Positions 1-9,256 of a DNA stretch of 64,000 bases are shown one piece after another. Position 1 is the stretch's first letter. Every line of letters starts with the position of its first letter. Origin of the DNA: Nonomuraea rubra (GTDB taxonomy: Bacteria > Actinomycetota > Actinomycetes > Streptosporangiales > Streptosporangiaceae); assembly GCF_014207985.1 (NCBI RefSeq), contig NZ_JACHMI010000001.1, positions 7,485,001 to 7,549,000 of the forward strand, read 5' to 3'. The notes under the pieces are model-generated. The model did not search any database. It saw only the letters and a program-made list of their open reading frames with translations, and was not told where the DNA came from. A program made the position numbers and the translations under genes.

Positions 1-45
1 CGTCCGGTTGGGGCGGAACAGACGAAGATCCAGGGGAGTGTGGCA

Positions 46-1167
46 ATGACAGGGATGCGGACGGCACGGCGGATCCTGGTGGGCGGCGCGGCCCTGGCCG
101 CGGCCGGATGGGCGCTGCGCGAGGTGCCCGCCGAGCTGGGCGTGCGGCCGCTGGAGTCGGGGCCGGACCGGGCGGCGCGGATCCGGCGCTCGCCGCAGTT
201 CAGGGACGGCTCGTTCGTGAACACGATGCCCGAGCAGACCACGATGATGACCACGCCGCCGGTCGGGCTGCTCGGCGAGCTGGCCAAGGAGAGGGAGCAG
301 CGGCGGCCCGCCGGTCTCATCCCGCTGCGCGTCCCGCCGGCCGACCCGCCGCCCGCCGACGGGGTGCGCGCCATCTGGTACGGCCACGCCTCCACGCTCG
401 TGGAGATCGAGGGCAAGCGGGTGCTGTTCGACCCGGTGTGGAGCCGGCGCCCCTCCCCCTCGCAGCTCGTCGGCCCCAAGCGGCACCACCCCGTGCCCGT
501 GGAGCTGGGCGAGCTGCCCCAGGTGGACGCGATCGCGATCTCGCACGACCACTACGACCACCTCGACCTGGCCACGGTGCGCTCGCTGACCCGCACGCAG
601 AAGGCACCGTTCCTGGTGCCGCTGGGCATCGGGGCGCACCTGGAGCGGTGGGGCGTGCCCGCGTACCGGATCATCGAGCTGGACTGGGACGAGGAGGCGC
701 AGGTCGGCGGCCTGCGCTTCGTCGCGACCGCCGCCCGCCACTTCTCCGGCAGGTCCCTGACCCGCAACGACACGCTGTGGGGCTCCTGGGTCGTCGCCGG
801 CCGGTCCAGGCGGGTCTTCTACGCGGGCGACTCCGGCTACTTCGAGGGCTACCGCGGGATCGGGTCGGCCCACGGGCCGTTCGACCTGACGCTGATGCCG
901 ATCGGCGCCTACAGCCCGGCCTGGCCGGACATCCACATGAACCCGGAAGAGGCCGTCAACGCCCACCTCGATCTGGGCGGGAAGCTGCTGCTGCCGGTGC
1001 ACTGGGCCACGTTCACGCTGGCGCTGCACCCGTGGGCCGAGCCGGTGGAGCGGCTGTGGCGGGAGGCCAAGGCCCGCGACGTGAAGATCGCCGTGCCGCG
1101 GCCGGGCGAGGCCGTGGACGCCTCGGCCGCTCCGGCCGTGGAAGGCTGGTGGGAGATGCTGCACTGA
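46..1167 (+). CDS. MBL-fold metal-dependent hydrolase (UlaG / NAPE-PLD-like)
   Basis: This is a metallo-beta-lactamase-fold hydrolase of the lactonase/phosphodiesterase branch. The metal-binding signature HDHYDH begins at about residue 167. Further ligand candidates are His232 in the ARHFSG segment, Asp262 in YAGDSGY and His319 in PVHWAT. An N-terminal basic plus hydrophobic stretch (RTARRILVGGAALAAAGW) suggests a membrane anchor or uncleaved signal, so the enzyme may face the outside. The ATG at 46 is preferred because AGGGGAG ends 7 bases before it; an in-frame GTG at 40 is too close to that site. The pirin gene starts 25 bases downstream on the same strand and is probably co-transcribed. 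The substrate cannot be read from sequence. Confidence 0.85.
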   Translation: MTGMRTARRILVGGAALAAAGWALREVPAELGVRPLESGPDRAARIRRSPQFRDGSFVNTMPEQTTMMTTPPVGLLGELAKEREQRRPAGLIPLRVPPADPPPADGVRAIWYGHASTLVEIEGKRVLFDPVWSRRPSPSQLVGPKRHHPVPVELGELPQVDAIAISHDHYDHLDLATVRSLTRTQKAPFLVPLGIGAHLERWGVPAYRIIELDWDEEAQVGGLRFVATAARHFSGRSLTRNDTLWGSWVVAGRSRRVFYAGDSGYFEGYRGIGSAHGPFDLTLMPIGAYSPAWPDIHMNPEEAVNAHLDLGGKLLLPVHWATFTLALHPWAEPVERLWREAKARDVKIAVPRPGEAVDASAAPAVEGWWEMLH

Positions 1168-1192
1168 CCACCCCGGGTCGTACAGTTCTGCC

Positions 1193-2110
1193 GTGAGCAA
1201 CCTGGAGCTTGACCCGCGGGAGATCCGCGGCGGCGCCGGCGAGGTCGCCGGCCGCGAGGTGCTGGAAGGGCGCGAGGTGCCGCTGGGCGGCCCGCGCGCG
1301 ATGTCCGTGAGCAGGACGCTGCCTGGCGTGCACCGGCGCATGATCGGTGCCTGGTGCTTCGTGGACGCCTACGGGCCGGAGCAGGCGACCATGCGGGTGC
1401 CGCCGCATCCGCACACCGGGCTGCAGACGGTGAGCTGGCTGGTCGCGGGCGAGGTGCTGCACCGCGACAGCCTGGGCACGCTGCAGGAGATCCGCCCCGG
1501 CCGGCTCAACCTGATGACCGCCGGGCGGGGCATCTCCCACTCGGAGGAGTCGCCGGCCGGGTCGGTGCTGCACGGCGTGCAGCTCTGGGTGGCGCTGCCG
1601 GACGCGTCCCGGCACGTGGAGCCGGGCTTCGAGCACCACCCCGCGCTGCCGGTGCTGTCCGGGCCCGGCTTCGCGGCGACCGTCGTCATGGGGACGCTCG
1701 GCGGGGTCACCTCGCCCGCCACCGCCTACAGCCCGCTCGCCGGGGCCGAGATCGCGGTGGACGGCGACTGCGAGGTGCCGGTGGATCCGGCGTTCGAGCA
1801 CGGGCTGCTGCTGCTCGACGGCGAGGTGGCCGAGGTCGGGCGGGGGCCGCTGGTGTACCTGCCGCCGGGGCGGTCCGGGGTGCGGCTGTCGGGGCGCGGG
1901 CGGGTGCTGCTGATCGGCGGTGAGCCGTTCGGCGAGGAGATCGTCATGTGGTGGAACTTCGTCGGGCGTTCCCACGACGAGATCGCCGCCTATCGCAAGG
2001 AGTGGATGGAGGGCGAGGGGTTCGGCACCGTCGAGGGGTTCGACGGCGCGCCGCTCCCCGCGCCCGTCCTGCCCGGCACCCGGCTCAAGCCGCGCGGCCG
2101 GGTCCGCTAG
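1193..2110 (+). CDS. Pirin family bicupin protein
   Basis: The product is a 305-residue pirin-type bicupin. The N-terminal cupin shows the pirin signature: PHPHTGLQTVSWL, then a DSLG turn, then TAGRGISHSEES, which supplies the His and Glu metal ligands. The C-terminal half has the characteristic GGEPFGEEIVMWWNFVGRS segment. Bacterial pirins bind iron and some act as quercetinases or as regulators of central metabolism; no specific role can be assigned here. Translation starts at a GTG just after the MBL-fold gene, so the two may form an operon. Length and both cupin cores look intact. Confidence 0.9.
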   Translation: MSNLELDPREIRGGAGEVAGREVLEGREVPLGGPRAMSVSRTLPGVHRRMIGAWCFVDAYGPEQATMRVPPHPHTGLQTVSWLVAGEVLHRDSLGTLQEIRPGRLNLMTAGRGISHSEESPAGSVLHGVQLWVALPDASRHVEPGFEHHPALPVLSGPGFAATVVMGTLGGVTSPATAYSPLAGAEIAVDGDCEVPVDPAFEHGLLLLDGEVAEVGRGPLVYLPPGRSGVRLSGRGRVLLIGGEPFGEEIVMWWNFVGRSHDEIAAYRKEWMEGEGFGTVEGFDGAPLPAPVLPGTRLKPRGRVR

Positions 2111-2139
2111 CCCGCCGCCAGCTGTGGTCGGCGCGGCGG

Positions 2140-3093
2140 TCAGGTGAGCCGCTGGGCCTTGCTCAGCAGCCGCTGCGCCACCACCACGAGCGCCAGGAAC
2201 GCCCCGCTGACCACCTGCTGGAACGCCGAGGTCAGGCTGCCCACCTGGTTGATCAGGCTCTGGATGACGCCGAGCAGCAGCACCCCCGCCACCGATCCGG
2301 TGATGCCGCCCGCCCCGCCGGTCAGCAGGGTGCCGCCGATCACGACGGCGGCGATGGCGTCGAGCTCCAGCCCGATGCCGAGGATGGTCACGCCGGAGGA
2401 GAGCCGGGCGGCGTTGAGCGCGCCGGCCAGGCCCGCCAGCAGGCCCGACATGACGTACACGAGCACCTTGGTGCGCGCGACGGGCACGCCCATCAGGGCC
2501 GCGGCCTGCTCGTTGCCGCCGATGGCGTAGACGTTCTGGCCGAAGCCGGTGCGCTGCAGGAGGACCATCGCGATCAGGGCGAGGGCGATCGTGACGTAGA
2601 CGGGGTAGGACAGGCCGAGCAGCTCGCCCTGGCCGAGGGCGGCGAAGGCCTGGTCCTTCACGAGGTAGGTGGTGGCGCCCTCGTCCGAGATGGCGAGCAT
2701 CAGGCCGCGGACGCCGAGCAGGCCCGCCAGGGTGACGATGAACGGCGCCATGCCGGTCCGCGCGATCACCAGGCCCTGGAGCAGGCCGACGACGCCGCAG
2801 ACCACCAGGGGCAGGAGCAGCGCCACCAGCATGCCGTACTGGGAGCCGTAGGCCGCGAGCACCCCGCCGAGCACGAACAGCGACCCCACCGACAGGTCGA
2901 TGCCGCCGCTGATGATCACGAACGTCATCCCGATCGCGATGATCGCCAGGAACGACGAGGACACGACCACGCTGGCGGCGTTGGTCGGGGTGGCGAAGGT
3001 GTCGAAGGCCAGGCTGCCCACGATCACCAGCAGCCCCAGCACCATGACGGCGCCGTGCTGCTGGAGCAGCCGGCTGGTTTGCTCGCGGTTCAT
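2140..3093 (-). CDS. Sugar ABC transporter permease (YjfF/RbsC type)
   Basis: This is an inner-membrane permease of the ribose/galactofuranose-type ABC importers (BPD_transp_2 family), about 317 residues with 8 to 10 hydrophobic helices. Family landmarks are the GGIDLSVGSLFVLGGV segment near the N-terminus and GGTLLTGGAGGITGSVAGV near the C-terminus. The start is the ATG at 3093, which overlaps the stop of the upstream permease as ATGA, implying translational coupling; a longer in-frame extension would run back into that gene. It is the last gene of the run GH2 glycosidase, binding protein, ATPase, permease, permease. The two different permeases presumably form a heterodimeric channel, as in YtfT-YjfF. 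Confidence 0.88.
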   Translation of the reverse strand: MNREQTSRLLQQHGAVMVLGLLVIVGSLAFDTFATPTNAASVVVSSSFLAIIAIGMTFVIISGGIDLSVGSLFVLGGVLAAYGSQYGMLVALLLPLVVCGVVGLLQGLVIARTGMAPFIVTLAGLLGVRGLMLAISDEGATTYLVKDQAFAALGQGELLGLSYPVYVTIALALIAMVLLQRTGFGQNVYAIGGNEQAAALMGVPVARTKVLVYVMSGLLAGLAGALNAARLSSGVTILGIGLELDAIAAVVIGGTLLTGGAGGITGSVAGVLLLGVIQSLINQVGSLTSAFQQVVSGAFLALVVVAQRLLSKAQRLT

Positions 3094-4064
3094 CGCGTGC
3101 CCCGCTTCCTGGTGGCGTAGACGGCGGCCAGGATGATGACCGCCTGGACCATCTGGGTCCACGACTGCGGGAGGTTGTGCTTGATCAGCGTGGCCGCGAG
3201 GAGCTGCATGAGCAGCGCGCCCATGACCGTGCTGAGCACCCTGATCCGGCCGCCCGTCAGCGGGGTGCCGCCGACGACGACGGCGGTGATCGCCGACAGC
3301 TCGATGAACAGGCCGAGCGAGGTGGGGTCGCTGGCCTGCAGCCGGGCCGTGGCGAGCACCCCGGCCAGGGCCGCGAGCAGGCCGGAGATCACGTACACGG
3401 TGAGCAGCACCCGCTTCACGGGCAGCCCTGACAGCTCGCTGGCCGGCCGGTTGCCGCCGATGGCGACGACCTGCCGCCCGAACGTGGTGCGCCGCACCAC
3501 GAACAGCACGATCACGGTCAGCGCCGCCGCGATGAGCACGATGACCGGGATGCCGGCGACCGAGCTGCTGCCCAGCGCGATCAGGCCGGGGTTGCGGAAC
3601 TCGACGAGCTGCGGCACCAGCACGTTGGCCAGGCCGCGCACGCCGACCAGCAGCGCGAGTGTCGCCACGATGGGCTGCACCCCGACGTACGCCACCAGCG
3701 CCCCGCCCGCGGCCCCCACGACCGCGCCGCCGATCACGGCCACGACGAGCGCGGGCAGCCAGCCGTAGCCGAGGTAGAGCACGGTCAGCGCGGCGGCCAG
3801 CGCCATCACCGAGCCGACCGACAGGTCGATGCCCTGGGTGCCGATCACCAGCGCCATGCCCAGGGAGACGATCACGATGGGGGTGACCTGGACGAGCTGG
3901 GTGCGGAAGTTGGCGGCGTCCAGGAAGTGCGGGGTGAACAGCACGTTGAACAGCAGCAGCGCCAGCACGGCCGCGTACACGCCGTAGTCCTGCACCCAGG
4001 CGTACACCTGGGGCTTGAGCACGGCGACGCGCCCGCCACCCTGACGCGAGGTGAGCTCAGCCAT
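3090..4064 (-). CDS. Sugar ABC transporter permease (YtfT/RbsC type)
   Basis: This is the first of two BPD_transp_2 permeases, 324 residues and polytopic. It carries the family segments GTQGIDLSVGSVMALAAALT and VVGGTPLTGGRIRVLSTVMG. Its start overlaps the end of the ATPase gene by 8 bases, and its own stop overlaps the next permease by 4 bases, so the three genes are tightly coupled. Having two non-identical permeases beside one fused ATPase is the arrangement of the galactofuranose importer YtfQRT-YjfF, rather than ribose systems, which use one permease gene. The assignment to a furanose-type substrate is inferred from the neighbours. Confidence 0.88.
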   Translation of the reverse strand: MAELTSRQGGGRVAVLKPQVYAWVQDYGVYAAVLALLLFNVLFTPHFLDAANFRTQLVQVTPIVIVSLGMALVIGTQGIDLSVGSVMALAAALTVLYLGYGWLPALVVAVIGGAVVGAAGGALVAYVGVQPIVATLALLVGVRGLANVLVPQLVEFRNPGLIALGSSSVAGIPVIVLIAAALTVIVLFVVRRTTFGRQVVAIGGNRPASELSGLPVKRVLLTVYVISGLLAALAGVLATARLQASDPTSLGLFIELSAITAVVVGGTPLTGGRIRVLSTVMGALLMQLLAATLIKHNLPQSWTQMVQAVIILAAVYATRKRGTR

Positions 4065-5601
4065 CCGACTGCTCCGCTATCGTCGCCATGATCCTCTCCT
4101 CGGTCACCTCGTCGCCCGACAGCTCGCCCACGACCGCGCCCTCGCGCAGCACGAGGATCCTGTCGGCGCCCTCGACCAGCTCCTCCAGGTCGGAGGAGAT
4201 CAGCAGCACGCCCAGGCCCTCCTCGGCCAGCTCGTCGATCAGCGCCTGCACCTCGGCCTTGGCGCCGACGTCGATGCCGCGGGTGGGCTCGTCCAGCAGC
4301 AGCACCTTGGGCCGCACGGCCAGCCAGCGGGCCAGCAGCACCTTCTGCTGGTTGCCGCCGGACAGCTCGGAGACGAGCTGGTGCGGCGAGGCGGCCTTGA
4401 TCCTCAGCCTCCGCATGAAGATCTCGACCACCTTGTCGATCTTCGCCTCGGACACCACTCCGGCCCTGCCGAGGGCGGGCAGGGCGGCCAGGGCGATGTT
4501 CTCGCGGACGGACAGGGTGGGGATGATGCCCTCCGCCTTGCGGTCCTCGGGCAGCAGGCTGACGCCGGCCCTGATCGCCGCCGCGGTGGAGCCGCCGCGC
4601 AGGGGCGCGCCGGCCACGAGCACCTGGCCGCCGTCCAGCGGCAGCGCGCCGACGATGGCCTTCGCGGTCTCGGTACGCCCCGCGCCCAGCAGCCCGCCCA
4701 GGCCGACGACCTCTCCCGGCCTGACGCTGACGTCCACGCCGTCGAGCACGTGCCGCCGGGTCAGGCCGCGCGCCTCGACGACCGGGACCTGCCCGTTCCC
4801 CGAGGGGCCCGCCGCCTGGTCGCGGGAGAAGCTGGTCAGGCCCTGGGAGCGGACCTCGTTCAGGGCGCGGCCGAGCATGAGCGAGATGAGCTCGATCCGC
4901 TCCAGCTCCGCCAGTGGCCCGGTGTGGGCCAGGCGGCCGTCGCGCAGCACCGTCACCCGCTCGCACACCTGGTAGAGCTCGTCGAGGCGGTGGCTGACGT
5001 ACATGACGGCGATGCCGCTGTCGCGCAGCCTCCTGATCACCCCGAACAGCGTCTCGACCTCGCGCGGCTCCAGGGACGAGGTGGGCTCGTCCATGATGAC
5101 GACCCGGGCGTCCACGGACACGGCCCGCGCCAGGGCGACCATCTGCTGCGCGCCGACGCCGAGCGTGCGCAGCGGGCGGCGGACGTCGGTCTCGACGCCG
5201 TAGCCGGACAGCACGCGCTCGGCCTCGCCGTACATGGCGGCGGCGTCGATCACCCCGAACCTGCCGCGCGGCTCGCGGCCGAGCAGCAGGTTGCGGGCCA
5301 CCGACATCATGGGGACGAGGTTGACCTCCTGGTAGATCGTCTGGATGCCGGCGCGCTGCGCCTCCATGGGGGTGGCGAAGGCGGCGGGGCCGCCGCGGTA
5401 GCGCAGCTCGCCGCCGTCCGGCTGGTAGACGCCGGTGAAGACCTTGATCAGGGTGGACTTGCCCGCGCCGTTCTCGCCGACCAGCGCGTGCACCTCGCCC
5501 GGACGCAGGGCGAGGGACACGTCGTCGAGGGCGAGCACGCCGGGGAAGCGTTTGCTGATCCCCTTGGCCTCGAGTACCGCTTCCAACTCAGTACGCCTCA
5601 C
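4057..5601 (-). CDS. Sugar ABC transporter, two-domain ATP-binding protein (YtfR/RbsA/MglA type)
   Basis: This is a 514-residue protein with two fused nucleotide-binding domains, as in RbsA, MglA and YtfR. The first domain has Walker A GENGAGKST, a degenerate signature (LGVGAQQMVALARA) and Walker B VVIMDEPTSS. The second has the modified P-loop GLGGLLGAGRTETAKA, the full signature LSGGNQQKVLLARWL and Walker B VLLLDEPTRG, a pattern normal for this family. The GTG at 5601 overlaps the binding-protein stop by 14 bases; a TTG at 5586 just after that stop is an alternative. The gene sits between the binding protein and the two permeases. A second ATPase of the same type lies at 10265-11764. Confidence 0.92.
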   Translation of the reverse strand: MRRTELEAVLEAKGISKRFPGVLALDDVSLALRPGEVHALVGENGAGKSTLIKVFTGVYQPDGGELRYRGGPAAFATPMEAQRAGIQTIYQEVNLVPMMSVARNLLLGREPRGRFGVIDAAAMYGEAERVLSGYGVETDVRRPLRTLGVGAQQMVALARAVSVDARVVIMDEPTSSLEPREVETLFGVIRRLRDSGIAVMYVSHRLDELYQVCERVTVLRDGRLAHTGPLAELERIELISLMLGRALNEVRSQGLTSFSRDQAAGPSGNGQVPVVEARGLTRRHVLDGVDVSVRPGEVVGLGGLLGAGRTETAKAIVGALPLDGGQVLVAGAPLRGGSTAAAIRAGVSLLPEDRKAEGIIPTLSVRENIALAALPALGRAGVVSEAKIDKVVEIFMRRLRIKAASPHQLVSELSGGNQQKVLLARWLAVRPKVLLLDEPTRGIDVGAKAEVQALIDELAEEGLGVLLISSDLEELVEGADRILVLREGAVVGELSGDEVTEERIMATIAEQSDG

Positions 5602-6655
5602 CGAGGGAGTCCTTGGCGTTCTCCGTGGTGTAGTCCCGGTCGGAGATGATCACCTTGTCGGGGATGGCGTCGCCGTCGAGGAACTTCTGGGCGGTCTCGA
5701 AGGCGAGAGGGCCGAAGCGCGGGTTCGACTCGATGACCGCGTGCAGCCAGCCGTCGGCGATGCCCTGGACGGCGCTGCGGGTGCCGTCCACCGACACGAT
5801 CTTGATGTCGCCGGGCTCCTTGCCCGCGCCCTTCAGCGCGGTGACCGCGCCCAGCGCCATCTCGTCGTTCTCGGCGTAGATGCCGTTGATGTCCGGGTTG
5901 GACTGGATGAGCTGCTCGGTGACCTGCTGCCCCTTCTCGCGGGCGAACTCGCCGGTCTGCTCGAACGAGATCGTGAGGCCGGGCGCCTTCTCCTTGACGC
6001 GGTCCTTGAAGCCGTTCGTACGCTCGGTGGTGACGTTGTTGCCGGGCGCCCCGAGCAGGATGGCCACCTTGCCCTGGCCGTTCAGGGCCTCGATCATGCG
6101 GTCGGCGGCGCGCTTGCCCTGCTCGTAGAAGTCGGAGCCGATGAACGTCAGGTAGTCGCTGCACGCCTTGGCGTTGATCTTGCGGTCGACCGTGATGATG
6201 GGGATCTTCTTGGCGGCGGCCTGCTGGAGCACCGGCTCCCAGCCGTCGGAGTTGAGCGGCGCGATGACCAGGAGCTGCACACCCTGGGCGATGAGCTGCT
6301 GCACGTCGGTGATCTGCTTGGAGAACTGCGACTGGGCGTTGGTGACCTTGAGGTTCGTGATGCCGAGCTTGGCGGCCTCGTCCTTGATCGACTTGGTCTC
6401 GGCGATCCGGAACGGGTTCGCCTCCTTCTCCGACTGGGAGAAGCCGACCACGGCCGTCTTGAGGTCGAACTTCGTGCCGCCGAACTGCTGCAGCGTGCAC
6501 GTCGGCCCGGCCGTGCCGGACGGGCTCTGGACGACCTGCTGCCCGGCGGTGCTGGTGGCGGCGGGCGCGGCCTGCGGCTCCTCCGCCTTGGCGCAGGCCG
6601 CCGCGGTGAGGAGGACGGCCAGTGCGAGGGCGGCCGTCCGGATGTGGGGGGTCAT
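5588..6655 (-). CDS. Sugar ABC transporter substrate-binding lipoprotein (YtfQ-like)
   Basis: This is a 355-residue periplasmic-binding-protein-type lipoprotein (Peripla_BP_4 fold). The N-terminus has a basic region, a hydrophobic core and a lipobox ending LTAAAC, so the mature protein is expected to be lipid-anchored outside the membrane. The mature start TAVVGFSQSEKEANPFRIAET, the APLNSDGWEPVLQQA segment, the DRKINAKACSDYLTFIGSD stretch and the END...VSVDGTRSA region follow the E. coli galactofuranose-binding protein YtfQ as I remember it, more closely than ribose- or xylose-binding proteins. It is probably produced in excess over the ATPase; the hairpin just upstream (6678-6710) would allow that. 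Substrate specificity is inferred, not demonstrated. Confidence 0.88.
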   Translation of the reverse strand: MTPHIRTAALALAVLLTAAACAKAEEPQAAPAATSTAGQQVVQSPSGTAGPTCTLQQFGGTKFDLKTAVVGFSQSEKEANPFRIAETKSIKDEAAKLGITNLKVTNAQSQFSKQITDVQQLIAQGVQLLVIAPLNSDGWEPVLQQAAAKKIPIITVDRKINAKACSDYLTFIGSDFYEQGKRAADRMIEALNGQGKVAILLGAPGNNVTTERTNGFKDRVKEKAPGLTISFEQTGEFAREKGQQVTEQLIQSNPDINGIYAENDEMALGAVTALKGAGKEPGDIKIVSVDGTRSAVQGIADGWLHAVIESNPRFGPLAFETAQKFLDGDAIPDKVIISDRDYTTENAKDSLGEAY

Positions 6656-6677
6656 CGCGGTTCCTTTCCTATCAGGT

Positions 6678-6710
6678 GCCGTGCCCGGGGACGAGGCCCC
6701 CGGGCACGGC
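6678..6710 (-). terminator. Intercistronic hairpin between GH2 glycosidase and binding-protein genes
   Basis: A perfect 13-bp stem (6678-6690 pairing with 6698-6710) encloses a 7-base loop. It lies 8 bases after the GH2 stop codon and 22 bases before the binding-protein start, both on the minus strand. There is no U-tract, which is common for actinobacterial terminators. It may stop part of the transcripts coming from the GH2 gene, or protect the 3' end of a processed message, and so set different levels for enzyme and importer. Confidence 0.6.
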
Positions 6711-6717
6711 GGGTGGA

Positions 6718-9234
6718 TCAGCTGCAGGCGGGGTCGATCGCGCTCGTGAGCGCCTTGTGGGCGTCGTGGACGCGCCTGACGTCGGGCTTGGTGATCGCCC
6801 TGTCGTACGTCATGAGGCCGTTGATCTCGGTCTCGACGTCGGTGGTCTGGGTGTAGATCGCGGCGCTGAGCTGCTCGCAGGCGTGCAGCTTCTCCAGTTC
6901 CTTCGCCATGTTCACGTAGCGGGTGGTGAGGGCCTCGGGGTCGGGCTCGACCGCGTATCCCCAGCCGCCGCCGGACCAGGTGTGGCCGACCACGGGCAGG
7001 GCCAGGCCGCCGTACTCGCCGATCACGTTGGCGCGGCTGCCGGACGGCTTGCCGGGGTTTCCGGGGCCGGGGTAGATGTGGAAGTCCTTGACGTCGCCGT
7101 TGCCGCCGTCCACGGCGCCGCAGCAGTTGATGCCGCTCATGTTGTTGACCAGGCGGGACGGGTCCCAGCTCTTGACCAGGTTGGCGACGCGCGCCTGGTC
7201 GTACTGGCCCCAGCCCTCGTTGAACGGCACCCACATGATGACGGAGGGGCTGCTGCGGTGCTGGTCGACCAGTTCCTTCAGCTCGGCCTCGTACTGCGGC
7301 CTGTCGGTGGTCCTGAACGCGGCCGGCATGTCCTGCCAGACCAGCAGGCCGAGCTTGTCGGCGTGGTGGTACCAGCGGTCGGACTCGACCTTGACGTGCT
7401 TGCGCACCGCGTTGAAGCCGAGGGCCTTGGTCTGCTCCAGGTCGTAGCGCAGCGCCTCGTCGGTGGGCGGGGTGTAGATGCCGTCGGGCCAGAAGCCCTG
7501 GTCGAGCGGGCCGATCTGGAAGACGGGCTTCCCGTTGAGCATCATGCGCCAGCCGGCGACGGAGATGGAGCGCATCCCGAAGTACGACTCCACCTTGTCG
7601 TGGCCGAGCCTGACCTCCAGGTCGTACAGGTGGGGGTCGTCCGGCGACCAGAGCCTGGGGTTCGGGACGGGCAGGCGCAACTCCTTGCCGGTCTCGCCGC
7701 GGACGGTGCCGACGACCTTGCGGCCGTCCCTGGCGATCACGGTGGCGGTGCCGGGCGAGCCGTGGACGGTCACGTACAGGGCCTGGCCGCGCAGGTCGGG
7801 CTCGGTGTCCACGCGCTCGACATGCTCCCTGGCGACCGGCTCGATCCAGACGGTCTGCCAGATGCCGGACACCGAGGTGTACCAGATGCCGCTCGGGTTG
7901 AGCCGCTGCTTGCCGATGGCCTGGGCGCCGTTGTCGGTCGGGTCGAAGACGCCGACCACCAGCTCCTGCTCGCCGGAGCCCTTGAGCGCGCCGGTGACGT
8001 CCACGCTGATCCGGTCGTAGCCGCCCTTGTGGGTGGCGACCTGCTTGCCGTTGACGTAGATCGTGGCGTCCCAGTCCACGGCGTCGAGGTGCAGCATCAG
8101 CCGCTCGCCGCGCCAGGTGCGCGGCACCTCGAACGTCCTGCGGTACCACATGCGCTCCTCGTGCCGGCCGATGCCGGACAGCTGCGACTCCACCGGGTAC
8201 GGCACGACGATCTTCTCGGCCAGGTTCTTGCCGATGGGCGCGGCCTCGCCCTCCTTGGCCGGCGCGAACTGCCAGACGCCGTTGAGGCTGCGCCAGCGTT
8301 CGCGGGCGAGCTGCGGCCTGGGGTACTCGGGCAGCGGGTTGTTCCTGTCCACCTGGTCGGTCCACTTGGTCTTCAGGACGTAGGTGGAGGCGTTGACCAC
8401 GTGCGCGAACGGGTAGGCGGCCAGCGGCGTGCCGTCGGCGTAGGTGATGCCGCCCGCGCCGTCGTAGGAGGTGCGCACGGTGCCGCCCGCCTTCGCCGGG
8501 ACGGGGTGCTCCAGCCTGAGCTCGACGGTCTCGGGGCTCTTCAGCGTCGCCGAGGTGACCGGCCAGGCGGCGGCGCCGACGGTGACGGCCAGCTTCTTCG
8601 CGGCGTCGGCGGGCAGCGCGGCGAGCGGCTTGGCGTAGGTGAGCGTGGCGACGTCGCCGGTGGTGTTCAGCCTGGCGTCGTACGGCCCGTCGGGCTGGAA
8701 GTCCGCCGGCACCGTGAGCGCGTCCATGGGCACGACGGCCTTCGGCTGGCTGGGGCTCTGCCAGCGCAGGCGCAGGTTGGCGCCGCCGAAGTGCTCGAAG
8801 TACTCGACCTTGATGTCGTACTTCCTGTTCGCCTCCAGGGCGATGGGGGTGCCGGTCTGCTCCTTGTCCCAGTCGTCCACCCAGTGGTCGATGATCGGCT
8901 GCCCGTCGACCCACAGGCGGAAGCCGTTGTCGCCGATCATGGAGAAGGTGTAGGTCTCGGAGTACTTGGCAGTGATCTGCCCCGTCCATCGGACGGTAAC
9001 GTCATCCTCCCTGCCGGTCAGCAGCTTGAACGTGGGGTTCAGGTCGGGCAGTTCCAGGTTCGGGTCGATGATGCTCGCCTTGAGCTCGGCGAAGTCGAAC
9101 TTTCCCGCCGCCGAGGCGAGGTAGTAGTCGCCGCGCAGCCCGTTCCGCTCGGGAAGGGCTGCCGAGGCTGGTGTCGGCATCTGCCATAACACGGACATCA
9201 GTACGGCCAGCAGCAACGGGAGGCGCTTACGCAC
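6718..9234 (-). CDS. Secreted glycoside hydrolase family 2 protein with N-terminal PA14 domain
   Basis: This is an 838-residue extracellular glycosidase. The N-terminus is a signal peptide (MRKRLPLLLAVLMSVL, then cleavage near PASA), followed by a PA14 carbohydrate-binding-like domain (about residues 30-150, including DNGFRLWVDGQPIIDHW). The GH2 sugar-binding, immunoglobulin-like and TIM-barrel modules come next. The acid/base is probably Glu673 in MWVPFNEGWGQYD and the nucleophile Glu740 in VIGEYGG. GTG 9234 is chosen because AAAGGA precedes it by 6 bases and the signal peptide begins there; the longer reading adds a non-signal leader. It heads the operon with the YtfQ-like importer, so its product sugar is presumably what the importer takes up. 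GH2 covers beta-galactosidase, glucuronidase, mannosidase and galactofuranosidase activities, so the exact specificity is open. Confidence 0.88.
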   Translation of the reverse strand: MRKRLPLLLAVLMSVLWQMPTPASAALPERNGLRGDYYLASAAGKFDFAELKASIIDPNLELPDLNPTFKLLTGREDDVTVRWTGQITAKYSETYTFSMIGDNGFRLWVDGQPIIDHWVDDWDKEQTGTPIALEANRKYDIKVEYFEHFGGANLRLRWQSPSQPKAVVPMDALTVPADFQPDGPYDARLNTTGDVATLTYAKPLAALPADAAKKLAVTVGAAAWPVTSATLKSPETVELRLEHPVPAKAGGTVRTSYDGAGGITYADGTPLAAYPFAHVVNASTYVLKTKWTDQVDRNNPLPEYPRPQLARERWRSLNGVWQFAPAKEGEAAPIGKNLAEKIVVPYPVESQLSGIGRHEERMWYRRTFEVPRTWRGERLMLHLDAVDWDATIYVNGKQVATHKGGYDRISVDVTGALKGSGEQELVVGVFDPTDNGAQAIGKQRLNPSGIWYTSVSGIWQTVWIEPVAREHVERVDTEPDLRGQALYVTVHGSPGTATVIARDGRKVVGTVRGETGKELRLPVPNPRLWSPDDPHLYDLEVRLGHDKVESYFGMRSISVAGWRMMLNGKPVFQIGPLDQGFWPDGIYTPPTDEALRYDLEQTKALGFNAVRKHVKVESDRWYHHADKLGLLVWQDMPAAFRTTDRPQYEAELKELVDQHRSSPSVIMWVPFNEGWGQYDQARVANLVKSWDPSRLVNNMSGINCCGAVDGGNGDVKDFHIYPGPGNPGKPSGSRANVIGEYGGLALPVVGHTWSGGGWGYAVEPDPEALTTRYVNMAKELEKLHACEQLSAAIYTQTTDVETEINGLMTYDRAITKPDVRRVHDAHKALTSAIDPACS

Positions 9235-9256
9235 GGGGGGTCCTTTCGCAACGCAG

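Noticed and set aside
1948..3120. Long plus-strand frame antisense to the 2-4 kb permease genes
   Set aside because: Composition is His/Gln/Asp/Arg-rich, typical of the antisense frame of GC-rich membrane-protein genes; the minus-strand permeases are clearly real.
6656..8989. N-terminal extension that would fuse the sugar-binding protein to a 780-residue Arg-rich leader
   Set aside because: The leader is an out-of-frame shadow of the GH2 gene; the lipoprotein signal at 6655 defines the real start.
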